Positions 1 through 9,308 are shown, numbered from the stretch's first letter. The stretch: 64,000 nt of DNA from Betaproteobacteria bacterium (GCA_016861185.1 BOKW01000007.1:124001-188000); one strand, 5' to 3'. The notes: a model not told the origin generated them from the letters alone. Program-made: numbers and translations.

Positions 1-179
1 TTGCCGAGCAGCGCGCGCTCGTCCTTGTCCGCGTTGCGCCCGATCAGCTCGACCTGGTTGGTCTGTCCCTCGAGCGCAGTCAGCATCCATTTGCACTGCT
101 CGACCGTCGTCGCCGCGGCTGTGCCCGCGCCGAAGGCGAGCGCGAACGCGGCAAGTGATCGGCGGGTTCTTTTCGACAT
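1..179 (-). CDS. Exported hypothetical protein, N-terminal fragment
   Basis: The gene runs off the left edge; its ATG is at 179. The 59 visible residues begin with a basic stretch (SKRTRRS) and an alanine-rich hydrophobic core, with a likely signal-peptidase site around residues 20-24, so the product is probably periplasmic. The first mature residues contain one cysteine (residue 29) in the context EQCKWM. No family can be named from this fragment. It is transcribed in the same direction as the secretion cluster but is separated from it by about 295 bp, so it probably has its own promoter. Confidence 0.6.
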   Translation of the reverse strand, partial: MSKRTRRSLAAFALAFGAGTAAATTVEQCKWMLTALEGQTNQVELIGRNADKDERALLG

Positions 180-474
180 GCGTGATCTCCCTGGTTTCGT
201 CGGATCGTCCGCGGCGCCCTCGCCGCCCAAATCGGCGACTCGGTGCTGCGGCACGCCTTTCGGCGTGTGACTTGTTGTTTGAAGGGAAACTATCACACGA
301 CGATTTTGACGAGCAGTGTCGTTCGGCGGCGCGGCCGCGACAAGTTGACGCACGCCCCGCGCGCGTTCGGCGCGACCAGAACGCTCGGAAAATCAATGCC
401 TTGGCGTGTCCTGCCGGCTTCCGGCCGGCGCCGGGATGGATCGGGTCGAGGCGTGCCGACCGACGGTCGGTCGA
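180..474. other. Intergenic region with two short hairpins
   Basis: No gene is seen here. A perfect 6-bp hairpin with loop TTTC lies at 252-267 (CACGCC/GGCGTG), and a second with stem GCCGGC and loop TTCCG at 413-429. The second lies just downstream of the last pseudopilin gene on the minus strand, but lacks an adjacent U-run in that direction, so it is at best a weak terminator. GTGTGA and TCACAC also form an inverted pair at about 266-297. The promoter for the leftward exported-protein gene should lie in this stretch; I could not place it with confidence. Confidence 0.3.
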
Positions 475-957
475 TCAGCGCGCCGGGCCCGCGGGCTGAT
501 TGCGCGCGACGTGCTCGAATCGCCAGTCGGCGTAGCTCGCGGCCTTTTCGAACGCGACTTCGCCCGCTTCGAATCGGGCGCTCTTCAGCGGCGCGCGCTG
601 CGACTTGCTGAACACGCCGCGGATGCGACCGTCCGGCGTCGTCACGAAGCCCCAGTCGTTGCTGCCGGTGATCGGGTCGGCATAGGCGTTGCGCAGATGC
701 CGGCGCAACACCGGGCCGCGGCGGTCCTCGAGCAGATCCTCGAGCCGCTGCGGATAGGCCGGCGTGCCGGGCCGCGTGCTGGCGAAGTAGCTCGCGATCG
801 CCTGCCGGTAGGCGCGGCCGACGAGCAGCAGTTCCGCCTCGCGTTCGCGCTGCGCCTGCGTGCTCCACAGTTCGCCGATCGCGGCGAGCCCGATGCCGAA
901 CGCGGCGACGATCAGGATGATGCCGACGTAGCCGAAGCCGCGCTCACCAGTCCGCAT
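475..957 (-). CDS. Pseudopilin lacking Glu5, last gene of secretion cluster
   Basis: 160 aa, one N-terminal hydrophobic helix (about residues 8-30) after the motif GERGF, which resembles a prepilin peptidase site. The glutamate normally at mature position 5 is missing (GFGYVG), as in tip-type minor pseudopilins such as GspK. The soluble part has the family-like patterns GRAYRQAI, YPQRLEDLL and DPITGSNDWG. The ATG at 957 overlaps the preceding pseudopilin gene by 14 bp, which suggests translational coupling. It is the promoter-distal end of the eleven-gene cluster that begins at 9761. A role as a minor, initiating or tip subunit of a short pseudopilus is inferred from the missing Glu5. Confidence 0.75.
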   Translation of the reverse strand: MRTGERGFGYVGIILIVAAFGIGLAAIGELWSTQAQREREAELLLVGRAYRQAIASYFASTRPGTPAYPQRLEDLLEDRRGPVLRRHLRNAYADPITGSNDWGFVTTPDGRIRGVFSKSQRAPLKSARFEAGEVAFEKAASYADWRFEHVARNQPAGPAR

Positions 958-1306
958 AACGTACGCCTTGCGCGTCCTCGCCGGGCGCGCCGCTCTTCAC
1001 GTCGTACAGTCCGCCGCGCGCGGCGTCGGTCAGCGCGACCCACGTGGTCGCGCTTTCGGTCAGCGGATCGACCGGCACCGCGCGCAGGTAGCGGCGCTTG
1101 ACCAGCTCGTCGAGCGATTCCGGAAAGCGGCCGTGATCGCCGTAGAACTTGTCGAGCGCGTCGCGCATCACTGCGAGGTCCGCGCGCAGCACGGCTTCCT
1201 TCGAACGGTCGAGGTGCGCGAAGTAGCGCGGCGTGGCGATCGCGACCAGCAGCGCGACGATCGCCATCACCACGATCAGCTCGATCAGCGTGAATCCGCG
1301 GCGCAC
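944..1306 (-). CDS. GspG-like pseudopilin
   Basis: 120 aa. The N-terminus RRGFTLIEL is a classic class III prepilin signal with cleavage after Gly4 and Glu at mature position 5, followed by a hydrophobic helix. The soluble domain (YGDHGRFPESLDEL, VPVDPLT) is short and GspG-like. It uses a GTG start at 1306, immediately after the stop of the upstream pseudopilin gene, and its 3' end overlaps the next gene by 14 bp. It is probably processed by a prepilin peptidase encoded elsewhere, since none is present in this window. It would be a pseudopilus subunit in the inner membrane and periplasm. Confidence 0.85.
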   Translation of the reverse strand: MRRGFTLIELIVVMAIVALLVAIATPRYFAHLDRSKEAVLRADLAVMRDALDKFYGDHGRFPESLDELVKRRYLRAVPVDPLTESATTWVALTDAARGGLYDVKSGAPGEDAQGVRYADW

Positions 1307-1786
1307 TCACCAGCTCCGGTAGGGCAGGCCGTTCAGGCCCGTGCCCGGCGCGCGCGAATAGACGTCGAACACGTCTTCGCCTTCGCGCGGATCCTGCGCG
1401 CTGCTCGCGTAGCTGCGTTTGCCCCAGGTCGAAGCGGCCGGCGTGCTCGCGTCCGGATGCAGCGGGTCGCGCGGCAGCCGGCGCAGGAAGAAGATCGTCC
1501 GCCGGTCGGGCGTGCGCAGATCTTCGACGCCGTCGACCAGCGCTTCGAGCGAAGGCGGGTAGCCGCTTGCGTTCAGCCGCCGCGCGACGCGGCCTTCGTC
1601 GTGGGCGCGCTTGTAGGCGTCGATCGCCGTGCGGATCTGCCACAGGTTGCGCCGCAGTTCCTGTTCCTTCGACCGCTGCACCGCAAGCTGCGCGATCGGC
1701 GCCGCCACCGACGCCAGCAGCGCGAGGATCGCCAGCGTGATGACGAGTTCGATCAGCGTGAAGCCGCGCCGCGGGCACGGTCGCAT
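1307..1786 (-). CDS. Pseudopilin, type II secretion-like
   Basis: 159 aa. [10 protein letters not shown] gives cleavage after Gly8, with Glu5 retained and a hydrophobic helix to about residue 35. The mature part includes [22 protein letters not shown], a pattern of pseudopilins that follow a secretin in such clusters, then an [11 protein letters not shown] segment and a C-terminal [11 protein letters not shown]. The ATG at 1786 shares its A with the secretin stop codon (TGATG), so translation is probably coupled to the secretin. It differs in length and core from the GspG at 9318, so it is likely a minor rather than the major subunit. Confidence 0.85.
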   Translation of the reverse strand: MRPCPRRGFTLIELVITLAILALLASVAAPIAQLAVQRSKEQELRRNLWQIRTAIDAYKRAHDEGRVARRLNASGYPPSLEALVDGVEDLRTPDRRTIFFLRRLPRDPLHPDASTPAASTWGKRSYASSAQDPREGEDVFDVYSRAPGTGLNGLPYRSW

Positions 1787-4029
1787 CAGGGTGCTCCCGT
1801 CACCGCCAGCGCGAGCGCCGCCTCGCCGCTGGCCGTCAGCCGCTGGCCGCCGCGGCCGACGGGCGACGCGAGCGTGAGCTGCAGCACGGCCTTTTCGGCG
1901 GGCGCGCGGGGCCGGATCTTCACCTTGAGCAGCGGTCCTTCGCCTTCGATCGGCGCGCCGGCGCGAACGATGCTCACCAGCACTTTGCCGGCGACCGGGT
2001 CGATCTTGAAGCTGAAGTTCGTGCGCGCGGCGCCGGCCTTCAGAAGTTCTCCTTCGGAGACGCCGACGATCTCGAGCGCATTCGGGTCGAATGCGAACTG
2101 CAGCGATGCACCCGTCACCGGCTGCCCGATCGAGGCGTGCAGGTCCACATCGGCTTCCGCGCCGACACGGACGCTTTCGGGTCCCGTCCACCGCAGCCGC
2201 ATGTCGACCGGCGCCTGCGCCGTCGCGGGGCCTGCGGCGGCGGAATCCGCGACCGCGCCGGTCTGCGCCGGCCGCAGCGCGATCGGCTGCGCGCGCAGCG
2301 TGGCCTCGGTGCCCGACCAGAATTCGGACACGGCGGCTTCGGCGCGCGCGACGTTGCGGACCACGCGCGGCGTGATCGACAGCACGACCTCGGTCTTCTG
2401 CGCATCGTCGAGATGGCTCGCAAACAGGCGGCCCAGCAGCGGCAGATCGCCCAGCCCCGGCACGCCCGAGGCGGTCCGGCGGTCGTCGTCGCGGATCAGT
2501 CCCATCAGCACCTGCGTCTCGCCGTTGCGCAGCCGCAGCACCGTGTTCGCGGTGCGCGTTCCGATGTCGTACACGGTGGTTCCGTTCTGCGTCGTGCGGC
2601 GGTTGCTCGCGGTGCTGACTTCGAGTCCGATCTTGATCGCGACTTCGTCGTCGAGGTGGACGTTGGGCTCGACCTCGAGCTTCAGGCCGACGTCGAGATA
2701 GGTGACAGTCTCGGTCGTGATCGGCGTGCCGGTCGAAGGCGTGACGATCGCGGAGATGACCGGCAGGCGGTCGCCGACCAGGATGCGCGCCTTCTCGCGG
2801 TTCTTCACGCGGATGCGCGGGTTGGCGAGCAGGTTGCTGTCGCCGCGCGAGCGGCGCGCGTTGATCGTCACGCTCGGATTCGGACCGACGGCGATCGTGT
2901 CGCGATTGATGTCGCGCAGCTCGCCGAGCAGCAGCGGCGCGGCGCCGCTCGGATCGACCACGCTCAGGCTCACCGCTTCGGGCCACTTGACGCCCAGCTC
3001 CGTCAGCCGCGTGCGCGAGATCTCCATCACCGCGACCTCGAGCACCACTTCCGGCTCCGCGAGGTCCTGCGCCGCGATCAGCTTCTCGGCCAGACGGATC
3101 GCCTCCGGCGTGTCGCGCATCACCAGCAGGTTGAGCTTCTCGTCAATGTAGACGTCCTTGGTCTTCAACATCGTCTTGATCATGTTGAGCGCCTGCTTGA
3201 CGTCGGCGTTGGCGAGATAGAAAGTCTTGATCACGAGGTCCTGGTACTCGCGCTGCTTGGCCGGCGTGTTCGGGTACACGAGCACGCTCGTCTCCGACAG
3301 CACCTTCTTCTCGAGCTGGCTCGGCAGCAGGATCAGGTCGATCGCGTCCTCGACCGGGACGTTGGCCGCGTAGATCGTGGTGCGCAGGTCCGCCCGCACT
3401 TCGCGGTCGAAGATGAAGTTGATCCCGGTCGAGCGCGCGAGCGCGTCGAACACCTGGCGGATCGGCGCCTCGCGGAACTGCACCGTGACCGGCTTGGCGA
3501 GGCGCGAGCGCAGCACGGGCGAAGCCATTCCCTCCTTCTGCCGCTCCTCGTCGATGCGTCGCTGCAGGTTCTGCGCTTCGCGCTGCTGCGGGTTCTCCAG
3601 CAGCACCGCGCGCAACATCACCGCGGCGCCTTCGCGGTCGCCTTTCTTCAGGCTCGACTGCGCACGCTGCAGCAGATCGCGATGCCGGCGTTCGCGCGCG
3701 ACGCCGTCGAGGGCCGCCTGCGCGCGGCCCGCGTCCGCCCCGATCGCCAGCGCGCGATTCAGCGCGGCCTCGGCGTCGTCGAGCCGCCCGGCGCTGCGCG
3801 CCGACTCGGCGCTCTTCAGCAGGTTCTCGAACGCCGCATCGCGCTGCTGCAGGTATTCGGCGCGATACGCCGCGTGGCCGGGCTCGGCCGCGACGACCTG
3901 CGCGAGCTTGGCGAGGCCGGCTTCGTACTGCCCGGCCTCCATCAGCGCCTTGCCTTCGCGGAACGCGAGCGGCGTGGCGCACGCGGCGAGCAGGCCGGCG
4001 AGCAGCGGAAGCAGAAAGAGGCGGCGCAT
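1786..4029 (-). CDS. Lipoprotein secretin with C-terminal cohesin-like domain
   Basis: 747 aa outer-membrane secretin, the exit channel of the system. A lipobox (LLAAC, Cys17) predicts lipidation, so no separate pilotin may be needed. Residues about 20-160 form TPR-like helical repeats. A short secretin N-terminal domain ([17 protein letters not shown]) and an N1 fold ([17 protein letters not shown]) follow, then the secretin core with the hallmark [14 protein letters not shown] near residues 555-570. The last 140 residues or so ([20 protein letters not shown]-like, [10 protein letters not shown]) resemble a cohesin or Ig-like fold, which is known from some betaproteobacterial secretins of this cluster type but is absent from classical GspD/PilQ. 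The next gene starts on its stop codon. Confidence 0.88.
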   Translation of the reverse strand: MRRLFLLPLLAGLLAACATPLAFREGKALMEAGQYEAGLAKLAQVVAAEPGHAAYRAEYLQQRDAAFENLLKSAESARSAGRLDDAEAALNRALAIGADAGRAQAALDGVARERRHRDLLQRAQSSLKKGDREGAAVMLRAVLLENPQQREAQNLQRRIDEERQKEGMASPVLRSRLAKPVTVQFREAPIRQVFDALARSTGINFIFDREVRADLRTTIYAANVPVEDAIDLILLPSQLEKKVLSETSVLVYPNTPAKQREYQDLVIKTFYLANADVKQALNMIKTMLKTKDVYIDEKLNLLVMRDTPEAIRLAEKLIAAQDLAEPEVVLEVAVMEISRTRLTELGVKWPEAVSLSVVDPSGAAPLLLGELRDINRDTIAVGPNPSVTINARRSRGDSNLLANPRIRVKNREKARILVGDRLPVISAIVTPSTGTPITTETVTYLDVGLKLEVEPNVHLDDEVAIKIGLEVSTASNRRTTQNGTTVYDIGTRTANTVLRLRNGETQVLMGLIRDDDRRTASGVPGLGDLPLLGRLFASHLDDAQKTEVVLSITPRVVRNVARAEAAVSEFWSGTEATLRAQPIALRPAQTGAVADSAAAGPATAQAPVDMRLRWTGPESVRVGAEADVDLHASIGQPVTGASLQFAFDPNALEIVGVSEGELLKAGAARTNFSFKIDPVAGKVLVSIVRAGAPIEGEGPLLKVKIRPRAPAEKAVLQLTLASPVGRGGQRLTASGEAALALAVTGAP

Positions 4030-4034
4030 CTTCG

Positions 4035-4532
4035 TCACGGTCGGTTCAGTGAAAGCAGTTGCCGCACGTTCAGCGGCAGGTACAGCAGCGCCAGGCCGCC
4101 GGGTTCGCGTTCGACGAGCCGGTAGACGCCGTCGATCGTGTCGCCGAGCGCGACCGCGTGCACGCGATCGCCCTGCGCGAGGTAGTAGACGGTCGCCTCC
4201 CCCGGCACGTCGAGTTGCCCGAGGTAGACGAGCGCGAGCGGCGGCGGCGCGGGCGCGGGCGGCGGCGCCGGCGGACCGTGCGGTTCGGGCGGCGGCTTCG
4301 GCTTCGCGGGCAATGCAGGTCGCGGCGTCCAGCTGTGCGGCGCGAAGGCATCGCGTTTGCCGCTCGAGGCCGCGCGCCGCGGCAGTTCGATCTGCGCCTG
4401 CGCGGTTTGCGCGTCGCGCGGTGCGATGGCTGCGACCGGGCCGCGCTCGCCGTCGGCGCTCGCCGTTCGCGCGGGGATCGCCGCAGCCAGTGCGAACGCG
4501 CCGCAGACGAACCAGAGGCGGGATCGGGTCAT
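4035..4532 (-). CDS. PilP/GspC-like inner-membrane adaptor (putative)
   Basis: 165 aa. An N-terminal hydrophobic segment (residues 5-25) acts as signal or anchor. A proline-rich linker (about residues 70-98, PKPPPEPHGPPAPPPAPAP) spans to a compact C-terminal domain (LVYLGQLDVPG, ALGDTIDGVYRLVE). The layout of anchor, proline linker and small beta domain is that of PilP or GspC HR domains, which connect the inner-membrane platform with the secretin. The ATG at 4532 overlaps the preceding stop by 4 bp and the secretin starts 6 bp after its stop. The assignment rests on architecture and position, not on clear motif identity. Confidence 0.6.
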   Translation of the reverse strand: MTRSRLWFVCGAFALAAAIPARTASADGERGPVAAIAPRDAQTAQAQIELPRRAASSGKRDAFAPHSWTPRPALPAKPKPPPEPHGPPAPPPAPAPPPLALVYLGQLDVPGEATVYYLAQGDRVHAVALGDTIDGVYRLVEREPGGLALLYLPLNVRQLLSLNRP

Positions 4533-5140
4533 GGCGCCCCCTCGACCGCGGAGACGCGCTGTGGCGCGTTGGCATCGTGCGCATGGCGCGCCCTGCCGGC
4601 GCGCAGATGCAGCGTGACTTCGATGCGCGCGTCGATCCGACCCTGGCCCACGCGCTCGCGCTGCAGACCGATCTGCGTGACGGCCGCCCACGGCACTTCG
4701 CCCAACACCGCACCGACGAACCGGCGGATGCTCGGATACGAACCGTTGACGGGCAGCGAAAGCCGGTACTGCACCATGCCGAGCGCGTCGGGTTCGACGA
4801 ACCGGTACTCGGCCTGCGCGAGCCGGACGCCTTCGCGCTCGCCGATGGCGTACAGGCGCGCGAGCAGAGGTGCAACTTCGCGCTCGTCCGGAAAGGCCGC
4901 GGCGAAGCGGCGCACCGGCTCCGCCGGATCGGCCGCGGGCGTGCGCGGACGCTGCGGCTGCGCCGCTGCGGCATCGAGCGACTCGATCTGCTCGACGAGC
5001 GGACGCACCGAACCGGCGTAGTAGCCGACGCAGGCGGCCAGGACGGCCGCGCCCACCAGACCGGGCGTGCCCAGGCGATCGGCCGCAGCGCGCAGGCGGC
5101 GCCGGGAGGCGCCGAGCGTCGCTGCAATCGGCGTGCGCAT
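4529..5140 (-). CDS. PilO/GspM-like inner-membrane protein
   Basis: 203 aa. There is one membrane helix at about residues 28-45 (GLVGAAVLAACVGYYAG), a coiled-coil-prone stretch (SVRPLVEQIESLDAA), then a ferredoxin-like domain with PDEREVAPLLARLYAIGEREGVRL and QYRLSLPVNGSYPSIRRF, a pattern typical of PilO and MshJ-like proteins. It would pair with the PilN-like protein encoded just upstream to form the inner-membrane alignment subcomplex. Its ATG at 5140 shares a base with the upstream stop (TGATG), and it overlaps the next gene by 4 bp. Confidence 0.72.
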   Translation of the reverse strand: MRTPIAATLGASRRRLRAAADRLGTPGLVGAAVLAACVGYYAGSVRPLVEQIESLDAAAAQPQRPRTPAADPAEPVRRFAAAFPDEREVAPLLARLYAIGEREGVRLAQAEYRFVEPDALGMVQYRLSLPVNGSYPSIRRFVGAVLGEVPWAAVTQIGLQRERVGQGRIDARIEVTLHLRAGRARHAHDANAPQRVSAVEGAP

Positions 5141-5664
5141 CACGGCCGTTGCTCCCAGTAGGCGACCAGCGTGAACTGCACGCGCTTGCCCTCGCCGCGT
5201 TCCGCGTGGGACTCGAGCAGCGCGCGCGCGATGGGCGGCTGCGCGCCGAGCCGAGTCAGGTAATCGAGCATCGCCCGCTTGTCGCGCGCTTCGCCGCTGA
5301 CGCGCAGCGCGGCGCGGCGCGCGTCCGGTTCGATCGCCAGCAGCGCGACGCTCGGATCGGCCGCGGCTTCGACCGCGTCGAACAGCTCCGCCCACGGCAG
5401 CCGCAACTCGGCCGCGACCGATTGCGCGCGCCGTGCGGCCTCGTCGAGCCGGCGCGCATCGAATGTCGCGGGCACCGCCGCTACCTTCGGCGCCGCGCGC
5501 GCAGCGCGCCGCTCGGCGGCGTCGAGCGTCTGCACCAGCGTGTGCTGCCATGCCGACAGGGCGGCCGCGCCGAGCAACGACGCGACGAGCAACGCCCACC
5601 CCGCGCGCCCGGTGTGCCGCTCGCATCCGAAGTGATCCAACCGCAATGGTCGCAGCGCCTTCAT
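5140..5664 (-). CDS. PilN/GspL-C-like inner-membrane protein
   Basis: 174 aa. A short cytoplasmic N-terminus (residues 1-20, including LRPLRLDHF) precedes a membrane helix (about 21-40) and a periplasmic region with an alanine-rich helix and a ferredoxin-like domain (LPWAELFDAVEAAADPSVALLAIEPD, QFTLVAYWEQRP). This is the PilN-like topology in type IV pilus and MSHA systems. It partners with the PilO-like and PilM-like products of the neighbouring genes. The ATG at 5664 overlaps the upstream stop by 4 bp. Classical type II systems fuse PilM and PilN into GspL; here they are separate, as in pilus machines. Confidence 0.7.
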   Translation of the reverse strand: MKALRPLRLDHFGCERHTGRAGWALLVASLLGAAALSAWQHTLVQTLDAAERRAARAAPKVAAVPATFDARRLDEAARRAQSVAAELRLPWAELFDAVEAAADPSVALLAIEPDARRAALRVSGEARDKRAMLDYLTRLGAQPPIARALLESHAERGEGKRVQFTLVAYWEQRP

Positions 5665-6461
5665 GCGGCTTTCCTCGCGTCCGACTCCGTCGCTCGTCCA
5701 TCGGACGCCGCATCCGGCCACAGCGGCGGCAGCGTGCGCGCTTCGTCGGCATCGAACGCCGCGTCCACCGGCAGCAAAGGCAGCACGCAGACGGGGGCGT
5801 CGTCCGCGTCGTCGTCCAGCGCGCGTTCGCGGTCGATCAGCATCGGCAGGTCCTGCGCGGGCGCTTGCGCCAGGCGGTGGCTGCGCACGCGGCGCCAACC
5901 CTGGCGCCACGTCGCGCTAACCGCGATGCCCGGCTCGACGACGAACAGGCGGACGCCGGCGGCGGGCAGCTGCGGGCGCACCGCGTTGAACGCAGCCATC
6001 AGCGCGGGCTGCAGCGCGCACGCGCGCAGGCCGTTGCGCGCGAGCAGCGCGCGCAACGCATCGACGAGTTCCGGTTCGACGGCGCTGGCGATCGCCGCGC
6101 CGGCGGCGCCGCCGACGCGCACGCTCCAGCGCTCGGCGGCCGGTCCGTGCACGCGCACGAAGTTGTGCCGCGCGTAGCGCAGCCGATCGTCCTGCGTGAC
6201 GAGCAGCACGTTGTCCGGCACCAGCGCGTAGCGGACGAAATGGTTCGAGACGATCACGTGCGCGTCCGCGCCGCGGGCGGGTGCGGAAGCGAGCAGCGCG
6301 GCGAGCGCATCGACGGCGGCCGCCCAGTGGACGTCGCCGCTGTCGATCTCGGCGTGCGCCGACTGCACGATCGCCGGTCGCCATCCGCGCGCAGACCGCC
6401 GCAACGCGACGCGATGCGGCGCCAGCAGCAGGTGCAGCGTTTCACGCCACGGCGACGACAC
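5661..6461 (-). CDS. PilM/MshI-like cytoplasmic protein (putative)
   Basis: 266 aa, GTG start at 6461, overlapping the gspE end by 20 bp. It has no membrane segment. Motifs such as VSNHFVRYALVPDN, RYARHNFVRVHG and ALMAAFNAVRPQLP occur in a divergent group of actin-fold proteins placed between gspE and pilN in these clusters. In pilus systems PilM is the cytoplasmic ring that binds the PilN N-terminus, which fits the gene order here. The phosphate-binding motifs of actin-like ATPases are not obvious, so nucleotide binding is uncertain. The C-terminal 45 residues are acidic and probably flexible. Confidence 0.55.
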   Translation of the reverse strand: MSSPWRETLHLLLAPHRVALRRSARGWRPAIVQSAHAEIDSGDVHWAAAVDALAALLASAPARGADAHVIVSNHFVRYALVPDNVLLVTQDDRLRYARHNFVRVHGPAAERWSVRVGGAAGAAIASAVEPELVDALRALLARNGLRACALQPALMAAFNAVRPQLPAAGVRLFVVEPGIAVSATWRQGWRRVRSHRLAQAPAQDLPMLIDRERALDDDADDAPVCVLPLLPVDAAFDADEARTLPPLWPDAASDGRATESDARKAA

Positions 6462-8124
6462 GGTTGACCTCGTCGAGCGTGGTTTCGCCGCGCGCCACGA
6501 GCGCGAGCGCGGCTTCGCGCAGGAAACGGGTGCCGCCCGCAGCCGCAGCCTCCTGCAGCGCGCGCAGCGGCGCGCGGGCGACGATCAGCTCGCCGATCTC
6601 CGGCGTCAGACGCAGCAGCTCGCCGATCGCCTTGCGGCCGCGGAAGCCGGTGCCGCGGCAGCGCCCGCAGCCGCGACCGGCGCGGAACAGGTAGCTGCCG
6701 ACGTCGGCGCGCGCGAGTCCGGCATCGGCCAGTTGTTCGTCGCCCGGCGCGACCGGCTCGCTGCACTCGGGGCAGTTGATGCGCAGCAGCCGCTGCGCCA
6801 GCACGCCGTTCAGCGCCGACACCAGGTGGTACGGATCGACCTGCATGTGCGTGAAGCGGCCGATCACGTCGAACACGTTGTTCGCGTGCACGGTCGTCAG
6901 CACCAGGTGCCCGGTCAGCGCCGCCTGCACGCCGATCTGCGCGGTCTCCGGATCGCGGATCTCGCCGACCATGATCTTGTCCGGATCGTGGCGCAGGATC
7001 GAGCGCAGCCCGCGGGCGAACGTCAGCCCCTTCTTCTCGTTGACGGGGATCTGCAGCACGCCCGGCAACTGGTACTCGACCGGATCCTCGATCGTGACGA
7101 TCTTGTCGCGCCCGTGGTTGATCTCGGTGATCGCGGCGTACAGCGTCGTCGTCTTGCCGCTGCCGGTGGGCCCGGTGACGAGCAGCATGCCGTACGGCTC
7201 GCGCGAAAGCCGGCGCAGGCCGCGCACGATCGTCTCGTCGAAGCCGAGCTGCGCCAGCGTGAGCCCCGCGACCCGGTCGGCGAGCGACTGCTTGTCGAGA
7301 ATGCGCAGCACCGCGTCCTCGCCGAAGATGCTCGGCATGACCGACACGCGCAGGTCGACCTCGCGCCCGCGTACCGCGATCTTCAGCCGTCCGTCCTGCG
7401 GGATGCGCGTTTCGGCGATGTCCAGCTCGCTCATCACCTTGACGCGCGAGATCGTCTGCTGCGCCAGATCGCGGCCGGCGACCTGCCCGACCGGCGACAG
7501 CACGCCGTCGATGCGGTACTTGATCTCGAGCCCGTCGGCGCGCGATTCGAGGTGGATGTCGCTGGCGCCGGTCTTCAGCGCGTCGTACAGCGTCGAGTTG
7601 ACCAGCCGCACCGTCGGGTTGGTGTCGGCGCTGATCGACGCCAGCGACAGGTCCTCGACCTGCGCACGCGCCTGCGCTTCATTCGCGGGCGCGAGCGCGC
7701 CGTCGATCGCGCGCAGTGCGTCTTCCTGCCGCGCGAAGTAGACGGCCAGGTCGTCGCGCTGCGCGAGCCGCCATGCAAAGGGCGCACGGATGCGCGCCTC
7801 GGCCCATTCGATGCGCTCCGCGTCGAGCGGATCGGCGCAGACGACGGCGAGCGCGCCGTTCGCGTCGCGCGCGGCGATCACGTCGTGGCGGACGGCCTCG
7901 GCGAAGGGCAGCGCGTCGTAGTCCGGCACGAGCGCGGCGAGGTGCGCGTTGGTCAGCGTCGGGTAATGCAGCAGGCGGCCGAGCTGCTCGACGAATTCGC
8001 GCGGCGGCAGCCCGGCGCGCTCCTCGAGCACCTCGAGCGCAGTGCGGCCGCTCTGCCGCGCCTCGGCGCGCGCTGCGCGCAGCGCCGCGGCGTCGAGCAC
8101 GAACGGGGCGACCGGCGCGTTCAT
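6442..8124 (-). CDS. gspE: GspE/PilB-family secretion ATPase
   Basis: 560 aa. An N-terminal MshEN/GspE-N region (about 1-160) is followed by the ATPase core with Walker A GPTGSGKTTT, the Asp box (VTIEDPVEYQLPG), Walker B (IMVGEIRDPETA) and His box (LTTVHANN). A tetracysteine zinc motif (CPEC about residue 440, then CGRC about 40 residues later) is present, as in GspE and PilB but not in PilT retraction ATPases. It powers pseudopilus assembly from the cytoplasmic face. ATG at 8124 overlaps the gspF stop by 4 bp. No second (retraction) ATPase gene occurs in the cluster, which favours secretion over motility. Confidence 0.95.
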   Translation of the reverse strand: MNAPVAPFVLDAAALRAARAEARQSGRTALEVLEERAGLPPREFVEQLGRLLHYPTLTNAHLAALVPDYDALPFAEAVRHDVIAARDANGALAVVCADPLDAERIEWAEARIRAPFAWRLAQRDDLAVYFARQEDALRAIDGALAPANEAQARAQVEDLSLASISADTNPTVRLVNSTLYDALKTGASDIHLESRADGLEIKYRIDGVLSPVGQVAGRDLAQQTISRVKVMSELDIAETRIPQDGRLKIAVRGREVDLRVSVMPSIFGEDAVLRILDKQSLADRVAGLTLAQLGFDETIVRGLRRLSREPYGMLLVTGPTGSGKTTTLYAAITEINHGRDKIVTIEDPVEYQLPGVLQIPVNEKKGLTFARGLRSILRHDPDKIMVGEIRDPETAQIGVQAALTGHLVLTTVHANNVFDVIGRFTHMQVDPYHLVSALNGVLAQRLLRINCPECSEPVAPGDEQLADAGLARADVGSYLFRAGRGCGRCRGTGFRGRKAIGELLRLTPEIGELIVARAPLRALQEAAAAGGTRFLREAALALVARGETTLDEVNRVVAVA

Positions 8125-9308
8125 TGCAGGCTGCCCGCCAGTTCGAACACGGGCACGTACATCAGCACGACGATCAACCCGATCACCGCGCCGATCGCGA
8201 GCATCAGGATCGGCTCGAACAGCCGCGTGAACCATTCGACCGCGCGCGCGATCTCGTCTTCGTGGAAGCTGGCGATGCGCGCCATCAGTTCGCTGATGCG
8301 GCCCGAGCGTTCGCCGACGCGCAGCATGCGCAGCGCCACCGGCGTCGTCAGCCCGTGCGCGTCGAGCGCCGCCGAGATCGGCTGACCGGTCGCGAGCGAC
8401 TGCACCGCGGCTTCGAGCCGCGGGCGCAACTGCGGCGGCAGCATGTCGCCGCATTGCCTGAGCGCAGCGACGATCGGCAGGCCGCTTTGCAGCAGCATGC
8501 CGAGCGTCCGATACAGGCGCGCAAGCTCGTACACGCGCAACCGCTCGCCGATCGAAGGCACGCGCCACAGCGCGCGCGCCAGCCGCGCACCGACCGCGGG
8601 CCGCGTCGCGGCGTAGCCACCCGCGGCAATCAGGACTGCAAAGCCCGATAGCGCGACGGCCCAGTGCGCTTCGAAAAAGCGCCCCCAGGCGAGCAGCAGT
8701 TGCGACAGGAAGGGCAGGTCGCGGCCGGCGTCCTCGTAGACCGCGGCGAAACGCGGTACGACGTAGGCGAGCAGGAACAGCGTGACCAGCGCGCCCACCG
8801 CGAGCAGCAGCACCGGGTAGATCAGCGCCCCGACGACGCGCTTGCGCACCGCGTCGATCTGACTGCGATACGCGACGAAGCGCGTCAGCGCCTCGGGCAG
8901 ATCACCGGTCTTCTCCGCGGCCTTGACGGTCGCGACGAACAGCGCCGGAAACGCTGCGGGGTGCTCGGCGAGCGCCGCCGACAGCGGCGCGCCGGCCGAT
9001 ACCGTGCGGATCACTGCATCGAGCAGCTGGCGCAGCGGCGCGCGCTCTTCCTTCTCGGCGAGCGTCTGCAGCGACTCCACCAGCCCGATGCCGGCAGCCA
9101 GCAGCGCGCACAACTCCTGCGCGAACGACAGCAGCGCAAACGACGCACGACCGGGCCGCCAGCGCGCCAGCGAATCCGCCGCGCGCACCGCGACGACGTG
9201 ATAACCGCGCGCCGCCGCATCGCGCTGCGCATGCGCGGCGTCGCCGGCTTCGATCGTCAACTGCACCGGATCGGCGCGTGCGGAGATGGCGGTGACTTCG
9301 AAGCGCAT
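8121..9308 (-). CDS. gspF: GspF/PilC-family platform membrane protein
   Basis: 395 aa polytopic platform protein that couples the GspE ATPase to pseudopilin extraction. Two repeated cytoplasmic T2SSF domains are visible: LLAAGIGLVESLQTLAEKE / KAAEKTGDLPEAL in the first, and LLQSGLPIVAALRQCGD / RVGERSGRISELM in the second. Three membrane helices lie near residues 160-190, 215-235 and 360-385. It sits 9 bp downstream of gspG and overlaps gspE by 4 bp. Length and repeat structure are normal for the family. Confidence 0.95.
   Translation of the reverse strand: MRFEVTAISARADPVQLTIEAGDAAHAQRDAAARGYHVVAVRAADSLARWRPGRASFALLSFAQELCALLAAGIGLVESLQTLAEKEERAPLRQLLDAVIRTVSAGAPLSAALAEHPAAFPALFVATVKAAEKTGDLPEALTRFVAYRSQIDAVRKRVVGALIYPVLLLAVGALVTLFLLAYVVPRFAAVYEDAGRDLPFLSQLLLAWGRFFEAHWAVALSGFAVLIAAGGYAATRPAVGARLARALWRVPSIGERLRVYELARLYRTLGMLLQSGLPIVAALRQCGDMLPPQLRPRLEAAVQSLATGQPISAALDAHGLTTPVALRMLRVGERSGRISELMARIASFHEDEIARAVEWFTRLFEPILMLAIGAVIGLIVVLMYVPVFELAGSLQ

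Noticed and set aside
252..275. Terminator on the plus strand (CACGCC-TTTC-GGCGTG then TTGTTGTTT)
   Set aside because: No plus-strand gene ends here, and the T-rich stretch is not continuous.
413..429. Rho-independent terminator of the secretion cluster
   Set aside because: The hairpin is good but there is no U-run directly after it in the direction of transcription.
1786..5127. A fused secretin with a long N-terminal extension
   Set aside because: The upstream part lies in the wrong frame of the PilO- and PilP-like genes; the lipoprotein signal at 4029 marks the true start.
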